From NCBI GenBank assembly GCA_015066365.1, contig SVON01000017.1:1-39900 (forward strand): DNA of 39,900 bases, written 5' to 3'. The DNA comes from Oscillospiraceae bacterium (GTDB taxonomy: Bacteria; Bacillota; Clostridia; Oscillospirales; Acutalibacteraceae). Position 1 is the first letter of the stretch. Each line of letters begins with the position of its first letter. Position numbers and translations under genes: made by a program. The notes under the pieces were generated by a model that saw nothing but the letters and a program-made list of their open reading frames with translations, ran no database searches and was not told where the DNA came from. Shown here in pieces: positions 39,104 to 39,900 of the stretch.

Positions 39104-39538
39104 ATGAAACGTTGTCCTAACGCCATAGCCATGCTTTGTGGCATGCATCCCAACACCGGTCCTTATGGACAGGTCAAGTTTTATCAAAAAGAAAACGCCG
39201 TGCTGATATCCATCAACATCCAAGGTTTACCCGCCACAGAAACCGGATTTTTCGGCTTTCACATTCACGAGGGTGACAACTGCGGTGGGCCCGACTTTTC
39301 CGGCACCGGCAGCCACTATAACCCAGATAAAACACCGCACCCCCTACACGCCGGCGATCTACCCCCGCTGATTCGGAGCAACGGGGGTGCCCACCAATGC
39401 GTATCCACCGATCGGTTCACAGTGTCTGAAATCATCGGACGAACGGTGGTCATCCACGATAGACCGGACGATTTCCACACCCAGCCGGCCGGTAACGCCG
39501 GCACCAAGATTGCGTGTGGTGTGATTTGCCGGGTGTGA
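39104..39538 (+). CDS. Cu/Zn superoxide dismutase-like protein without signal peptide
   Basis: A 144-residue protein of the SodC fold. Metal motifs present are FHIHEGDNC (two His and the disulfide Cys), GSHYNP, HPLHAGDLPPL (zinc His and Asp), VVIHDRPDDF and GNAGTKIACGVI. The active-site Arg of the usual GNAGSRxACG motif is Lys here. Most bacterial SodC proteins are exported, but this one begins MKRCPNAIAMLCG with no clear signal sequence. GGGAGG precedes two adjacent ATGs (39101, 39104); the second has the better spacing. It could be a true dismutase or only a metal-binding relative. Confidence 0.88.
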   Translation: MKRCPNAIAMLCGMHPNTGPYGQVKFYQKENAVLISINIQGLPATETGFFGFHIHEGDNCGGPDFSGTGSHYNPDKTPHPLHAGDLPPLIRSNGGAHQCVSTDRFTVSEIIGRTVVIHDRPDDFHTQPAGNAGTKIACGVICRV

Positions 39539-39547
39539 TGGGTAGAC

Positions 39548-39580
39548 CGACACCCGGATGTTGAACTCGGTTCAAATCCG
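39548..39580 (-). repeat. Inverted and direct copies of the tRNA-Cys T-arm
   Basis: CGGTTCAAATCCG (39568-39580) is an exact inverted copy of 39645-39657 inside tRNA-Cys, with the terminator between them. Directly next to it, on the minus strand, 39566-39548 repeats the tRNA tail TTCAA-ATCCGGGTGTCG with one extra C. The two copies together form an 11-pair hairpin with a CGA loop. Confidence 0.85.
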
Positions 39581-39594
39581 CGTCTTCTTAGCCA

Positions 39595-39631
39595 AAGAAA
39601 AAGAGCACTGCAAAAGCAGTGCTCTTTTCTT
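39595..39631 (-). terminator. Terminator of tRNA-Cys
   Basis: AAAGAGCACTGC pairs with GCAGTGCTCTTT around a TTTT/AAAA loop, with T-rich flanks on the minus strand. Confidence 0.92.
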
Positions 39632-39706
39632 TGGAGGCGACACCCGGATTTGAACCGGGGAATCAAGGTTTTGCAGACCCATGCCTTACCACTTGGCTAT
39701 GTCGCC
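39632..39706 (-). tRNA. tRNA-Cys (anticodon GCA)
   Basis: The acceptor GGCGACA (39706-39700) pairs with TGTCGCC (39642-39636), and CCA is encoded (39634-39632). Anticodon GCA is at 39674-39672. The D-loop and T-arm are standard. Confidence 0.96.
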
Positions 39707-39719
39707 GTATAAAATTGTA

Positions 39720-39800
39720 TGCGCGGCTGATGAAACTCAGAACGCTGATTTCACCAAGCATCAGCGTGTTTTTATTGCTGCCCCACAAGGGACAGCAATA
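39720..39800 (-). other. Hairpin pair and decayed tRNA-Gly tail between two tRNAs
   Basis: Read on the minus strand after tRNA-Gly: hairpin ATTGCTG...CAGCAAT (39798-39773) has its T-run before and its A-run after the stem, opposite to a terminator. Then CGCTGAT (39766-39760) pairs with ATCAGCG (39749-39743). Last, GTTCTGAG and TCAGCCGC (39744-39723) match the tRNA-Gly T-arm and acceptor. Without a terminator the two tRNAs are probably co-transcribed, Gly first. Confidence 0.6.
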
Positions 39801-39805
39801 AAAAA

Positions 39806-39881
39806 TGGAGCGGCTGACGAGGCTCGAACTCGCTACCTCCACCTTGGCAAGGTGGCGCTCTACCAGATGAGCTACAGCCGC
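39806..39881 (-). tRNA. tRNA-Gly (anticodon GCC), second copy
   Basis: Identical in all 76 bases, CCA included, to the plus-strand gene at 26411-26486. Anticodon GCC is at 39848-39846. Its promoter lies beyond the window. Confidence 0.97.
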
Positions 39882-39900
39882 AGATATGGTGCCCAGAGCC

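Overview
The window looks like chromosomal core DNA of an anaerobic, spore-forming low-GC-type Firmicute of class Clostridia, probably an Oscillospirales/Ruminococcaceae relative from a gut. The reasons are the sporulation genes (sigG, spoIIID, gerW/ytfJ with its DUF2953 partner, yqfC-yqfD, ylbJ), the Firmicutes gene order yqfC-yqfD-phoH-ybeY-era-yqzL-recO, strong AGGAGG ribosome binding sites, TTGACA-17-TATAAT promoters, and biotin-dependent C4 metabolism. No taxonomic search was possible. I see no phage, transposase, CRISPR array or rRNA.

Layout. 1-550: tRNA-Ser(GCU) with a terminator and a 3' tail of repeats. 550-3850: a zinc-ribbon membrane protein with a Pro/Ala heptad repeat, an ion-transporter-superfamily permease, and a membrane-anchored XRE regulator. 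3850-5700: oxaloacetate decarboxylase/pyruvate carboxylase alpha subunit with its biotin carrier. 5740-10150: a long minus-strand run of site-2 protease, scpA, scpB, DUF2953, gerW, an rsuA-family pseudouridine synthase and a GNAT-like gene. 10260-11800: rpmB, sigG and spoIIID. 11850-14940: an AspT-type exchanger and ATP-dependent PEP carboxykinase in one operon. 15050-17520: an mgtC-like gene behind a possible attenuator, then dinB under a LexA box with a small partner gene. 17527-24860: mutS2, recO, yqzL-like, era, ybeY, phoH, yqfD, yqfC (minus strand). 24950-26310: ylbJ and a Cys-rich small protein. 26360-26850: tRNA-Gly(GCC) with a repeat-rich tail. 27070-30205: an amino-sugar operon whose first gene fuses an XRE helix-turn-helix to phosphoglucosamine mutase, followed by a GlmU-like acyltransferase and nagB. 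30207-35190: a helical hypothetical, GtrA, a TrkA-N/RyR-domain membrane protein, two SGNH hydrolases and a patatin. 35500-39540: isochorismatase-like hydrolase, PHP-domain protein, GH13 glycosidase and a Cu/Zn-SOD-like protein. 39545-39881: tRNA-Cys and a second identical tRNA-Gly on the minus strand.

The most unusual signal is noncoding. Downstream of the tRNAs, just past the terminator, lies a reverse-complement copy of that tRNA's T-arm (clear at Ser, Gly and Cys). It is followed by hairpin units and by direct copies of the tRNA 3' end. At two loci the tail has been duplicated exactly (63 bp with period 217; 74 bp with period 166). Units from the Ser and Gly loci share a three-stem fold whose stems differ in sequence but keep pairing, which suggests a repeated structured element tied to tRNA 3' ends. 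Second in interest are the HTH-GlmM fusion and the four-gene SGNH-SGNH-RyR-GtrA operon.

How genes work together: OadA/BCCP, PEPCK and the AspT exchanger point to C4-dicarboxylate or aspartate metabolism. The glmM-fusion, acyltransferase and nagB set would balance amino-sugar synthesis against breakdown. The sporulation genes sit among housekeeping operons and some show sigma-E-like or sigma-F/G-like promoter elements.
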